The notes under the pieces were generated by a model. The model saw only the letters and a list, made by a program, of their open reading frames with translations. It was not told the origin of the DNA and ran no database searches. A program made the translations under genes and the position numbers. A stretch of 9,229 bases of DNA from JAVBMO01 sp031552355 (lineage in GTDB: Bacteria > Bacteroidota > Bacteroidia > Bacteroidales > P3), in the NCBI GenBank assembly GCA_031552355.1, contig JAVBMO010000044.1:1-9229 (forward strand). The letters are read 5' to 3'. Every line of letters begins with the position of its first letter. Within the stretch, counting starts at the first letter, position 1. Positions 6,968-9,229 of this stretch are shown piece by piece.

Positions 6968-8332
6968 CTAAAACAAATTCCCTATATTAATAAACAATCC
7001 GCCGCTTTGTCCGTCTTGTTTATTAATTGGGAAGCCATAGTCAATGGCCAAAATAAAATTTTCGTTCATGGCTATACGTAAACTAAGTCCTGCAGAAGGA
7101 TGAATACCATCATGACTGCCATAATCAGAAAAATTAAAATATTTTTCCCTATCTTGTTGGGAAATCTGAGATTCGTCGAATTTAATTTGCTGTACCACCA
7201 TACCCGCATCGGCAAAAGCATGAAGGGCAAAATAGAAATTTTGTTTAAAAATGACTGTGCGAAACATTTTCCACCGTAATTCGGCATTGCCCAAAATAAA
7301 ACCATCACCAACTACCCTGTTTCTCATTACGCCACGCATACTGCGGGCGCCACCCAAACCATCCAGTTTTGTCATTGGCGAATAGGCATTAATCATATAC
7401 GGTTGCATATAAAAAGGAGTATGCCCGGCAATGGTTCCTTGATACATCAGGCGGTAAGCGAAAGTTAATTTATCGGGAATAAAAGTGAAATACTGGCGAA
7501 AAGTGAGTTCTGCCTTCAAATAATTTACATCTTCATTAAATAAAAAAGAAGGAACGTAGGTAAGCGTTGCCTCTGCCCAAATCCCACGCGAAGCATTGGC
7601 TTCCATATCGCGGCTGTCATATAGGGCGCCTATTTTAAAATAATTGGAAAAACCGCCATTTTTTTCGCTTTGAGGTATAATTCCCCAATCCACATACTTA
7701 TCGTACAGCAAAGGAACATCCGGTAATTTTTCATTGTCATCCTCTCCTTTATTGAGTTTGTCGATATCTACCGAAGCAACCGCCGTATGATAGACGCCCA
7801 ATCCGGCAAGCCAATAGGTGTTTTTCATGGGTAAAGGCCCCATCAAATTGGCGTCAAAGCGCAATTGGTCGCGTTCATAACCATAAAAAACCCGGCTGAT
7901 GTAGTCCAGTGAAGCGTCATTGATAAAATCGGGATTAAACCTGCTTTGATAGCCGTTAAATCCAAAAAAATCCAAGCGTTGTTCCGTAATATAAGCCAAA
8001 TTGGCAACCAATCGTAACTTATGCGGAAGTATATTTTTCATGTCATAATAAACTTGGTTAACGCCGGAACCTTTTGTATAACGGGAAATTTCAACCTTCC
8101 ACATTTGCCGGTAATCGGGATAGGTAACCGGTTTCCGGTAATCGTATAAATTTACCAAACCGCCATACTGAAATCCAAGGTCGGCATCGAAGGCGATTGT
8201 CGGTAAAATTCCAAACGAAAATTTATCTTTTACTCTTTGTTTGGGTTTATTCTCCACTGTGTCTTGGGCATGCAAAGCAAAAGATACGACACATAGCAAA
8301 ATCGTCAAAATTGTCTTTTTCAGATGATTCAA
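6968..8332 (-). CDS. Alternative reading: separate Omp85-family (noNterm-type) outer-membrane protein from a TTG start
   Basis: If the barrel is its own gene, the best start is the TTG at 8332-8330, giving M-NHLKKTILTILL and an A-L-H-A/Q cleavage site: a 454-residue precursor with a 432-residue mature barrel. No in-frame ATG lies between the last acyltransferase Met (in PTMEY, about 8488) and the signal peptide. A TAGTTTTG -7 box on the minus strand (8385-8378) lies about 40 bases upstream of this TTG. The barrel keeps the Omp85 RG motif and a C-terminal Phe, the usual signal for BAM-mediated insertion. Omp85 proteins with no N-terminal domain are common in Bacteroidota; their cargo is mostly unknown. 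This overlaps the fused reading and is listed so that both options are recorded. Confidence 0.5.
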   Translation of the reverse strand: MNHLKKTILTILLCVVSFALHAQDTVENKPKQRVKDKFSFGILPTIAFDADLGFQYGGLVNLYDYRKPVTYPDYRQMWKVEISRYTKGSGVNQVYYDMKNILPHKLRLVANLAYITEQRLDFFGFNGYQSRFNPDFINDASLDYISRVFYGYERDQLRFDANLMGPLPMKNTYWLAGLGVYHTAVASVDIDKLNKGEDDNEKLPDVPLLYDKYVDWGIIPQSEKNGGFSNYFKIGALYDSRDMEANASRGIWAEATLTYVPSFLFNEDVNYLKAELTFRQYFTFIPDKLTFAYRLMYQGTIAGHTPFYMQPYMINAYSPMTKLDGLGGARSMRGVMRNRVVGDGFILGNAELRWKMFRTVIFKQNFYFALHAFADAGMVVQQIKFDESQISQQDREKYFNFSDYGSHDGIHPSAGLSLRIAMNENFILAIDYGFPINKQDGQSGGLFINIGNLF

Positions 8333-9229
8333 AATGTTTGTCCGCTTTTTCTGGAGGTTCGAATATTCATTTTTTGGCAAAACTAAATAGTGGAAAAAAG
8401 GTTTTACTTCTTTCGTCAATGGCGTTAGAAAACGTAATAAAAATCCACCGAAAACAAATAATCCTATAGACAAAAGTTTATACTCCATAGTTGGTATAAA
8501 ACAAGCCAATAAAATAATTATTAAAGGATAGTAAATGATTGATGCAGCCATCCATACCACATATTTTACGGAAGAGATAAACTGTGAATCTTTAATTTTT
8601 GGAAGCACCAATTTGGGGGCACACAAAGGCAAATAATGTAGGATTTTCAGCGGCCAATAAATAATTAGCAATGGTAATGCACCAAGAATCCGGAAAAACG
8701 ACAAGAAAATATTGGGGCGTTTATAAACAATATTGTCTTTGACGCCATGCTGAGCCAAATCTGCAAAATAATTTTCCGTCAAAGTTTGCAGATTTTTCAT
8801 TTCTTCAGGATTTTCCTTTGCCAAATGATCTAACTTTTCCGTCAAGATTTGTTGGGTGCAAAAGCAGTTGTAGTGTGTACTGGGCTTTTTCTGTGCCTTT
8901 AACAATTCTTTTTCACAAAGTTCAAAAACTCTCATAAAAGTGTTTTGATATTCCGTAGCCTGAATATTAATCATCAACGGCAACATGCCCTCCCGAACTT
9001 TTTGAATTAGTAAATTGCATGCCAGCGCCGGATTTTCGGAATAGGTTTCCAATAAAGGTTTTAAGGGAATAGGATTGCCGAATTGCAGCAATAGCTTTGA
9101 ATTACGCTCCTTTTTATTGGTGTAATCAACGCCCACCGGAACCACTTGCAAATCCAAATTATAGTTCGAAGCTTGTTCAGACATAAAGGCAATGCGGGCA
9201 AAGCCTTTTTTCAAAGGAAATAAATTTTT
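6968..9229 (-). CDS. PlsC-like acyltransferase fused in frame to an Omp85-family barrel (5' end outside window)
   Basis: The frame is open from the right edge to the TAG at 6970-6968. A TTG at 9214 is not the start: coding continues upstream as FPLKKGFARIAF, which in PlsC-type acyltransferases follows the PEGTRS motif, so the HX4D and PEGTRS motifs lie outside. Numbering from 9214, VPVGVDY and FGNPI (26-49) finish the acyltransferase fold. A helical region and membrane segments follow (about 168-190, 215-240, 245-262). Residues 295-316 form a typical Sec signal peptide ending LHA/Q. Residues 317-748 form a 432-residue barrel without POTRA domains: YDSRD (532-536), GGARSMRGV (621-629) with the Omp85 RG pair, GNAELR (642-647), DYG (725-727) and C-terminal Phe. 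No stop separates the halves. It is either a true fusion, with the barrel perhaps released by signal peptidase, or two genes in one frame. The acyltransferase would esterify lysophospholipid in the inner membrane; the barrel's cargo is unknown. Confidence 0.8.
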   Translation of the reverse strand, partial: KNLFPLKKGFARIAFMSEQASNYNLDLQVVPVGVDYTNKKERNSKLLLQFGNPIPLKPLLETYSENPALACNLLIQKVREGMLPLMINIQATEYQNTFMRVFELCEKELLKAQKKPSTHYNCFCTQQILTEKLDHLAKENPEEMKNLQTLTENYFADLAQHGVKDNIVYKRPNIFLSFFRILGALPLLIIYWPLKILHYLPLCAPKLVLPKIKDSQFISSVKYVVWMAASIIYYPLIIILLACFIPTMEYKLLSIGLFVFGGFLLRFLTPLTKEVKPFFHYLVLPKNEYSNLQKKRTNILNHLKKTILTILLCVVSFALHAQDTVENKPKQRVKDKFSFGILPTIAFDADLGFQYGGLVNLYDYRKPVTYPDYRQMWKVEISRYTKGSGVNQVYYDMKNILPHKLRLVANLAYITEQRLDFFGFNGYQSRFNPDFINDASLDYISRVFYGYERDQLRFDANLMGPLPMKNTYWLAGLGVYHTAVASVDIDKLNKGEDDNEKLPDVPLLYDKYVDWGIIPQSEKNGGFSNYFKIGALYDSRDMEANASRGIWAEATLTYVPSFLFNEDVNYLKAELTFRQYFTFIPDKLTFAYRLMYQGTIAGHTPFYMQPYMINAYSPMTKLDGLGGARSMRGVMRNRVVGDGFILGNAELRWKMFRTVIFKQNFYFALHAFADAGMVVQQIKFDESQISQQDREKYFNFSDYGSHDGIHPSAGLSLRIAMNENFILAIDYGFPINKQDGQSGGLFINIGNLF
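6986..7027. repeat. Perfect 12-bp inverted repeat near the 3' end of the Omp85 segment
   Basis: ATTAATAAACAA (6986-6997) and TTGTTTATTAAT (7016-7027) are exact reverse complements with an 18-base spacer. The repeat lies inside the last barrel codons (encoding INKQ and LFIN) and 44 bases beyond the stop of the convergent GH3 gene. No T-run follows on either strand, so it is not a standard terminator. It may pause or stabilise the converging transcripts. Confidence 0.55.
8378..8385 (-). promoter_or_regulatory. Candidate internal -7 element upstream of the Omp85 segment
   Basis: The minus strand reads TAGTTTTG here, an exact TAnnTTTG match and identical to the box before the DUF1573 gene. The predicted start point (near 8372) is about 40 bases before the TTG at 8332. 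No good TTTG lies at the -33 position, and the bases also encode Leu-Val-Leu, so it could be chance. Confidence 0.3.

Noticed and set aside
1..9229. CRISPR arrays, transposons, integrases, phage or defence genes.
   Set aside because: None of the reading frames resembles such proteins, and no regularly spaced repeats or terminal inverted repeats were seen.

Overview
The window is ordinary Bacteroidota (Bacteroidetes) chromosome, AT-rich. The evidence is: Bacteroidota-type TAnnTTTG -7 promoter boxes, no Shine-Dalgarno sequences, signal peptides ending in A-Q, a DUF4105 gene, the DUF1573-yajC-ybbR-coaE neighbourhood, a NagZ-AmiE type fusion, and an Omp85 barrel without POTRA domains. I see no mobile element, CRISPR array, phage gene or defence system.

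Layout. Bases 1-95 (+) are the last 30 codons of gpsA. Its end overlaps tail-to-tail, by 8 bases, a minus-strand DUF4105 envelope-protein gene (88-1230). That gene is split by one in-frame TAA where the family has a conserved Tyr. Bases 1231-1393 hold divergent promoters. A tRNA-Pro(CGG) lies at 1394-1467, with another candidate promoter at its 3' end. Next comes a plus-strand group: a DUF1573 lipoprotein (1515-1961) and yajC (1981-2301), a 121-base gap with three hairpins of which the last looks like a Rho-independent terminator, then a YbbR-domain protein (2423-3385) and coaE (3388-3975). A large secreted GH3/beta-lactamase-clan fusion (4012-6942) probably acts in peptidoglycan turnover. The right end (6968-9229, minus) is one long open frame. 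It joins the C-terminal part of a PlsC-like lysophospholipid acyltransferase to a complete Omp85-family outer-membrane barrel with its own signal peptide; its 5' end is outside the window.

How the genes fit together. Most of the content is envelope biology: phospholipid precursor synthesis (gpsA, acyltransferase), protein export (yajC), surface lipoprotein (DUF1573), cell-wall recycling (NagZ-AmiE type fusion), an outer-membrane barrel, and membrane-anchored YbbR. CoaE (coenzyme A synthesis) and the tRNA are housekeeping.

Most worth a second look are the acyltransferase-Omp85 junction, which has a possible internal TTG start and promoter, and the DUF4105 gene broken by a single nonsense codon. 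I found no convincing new multi-gene system.
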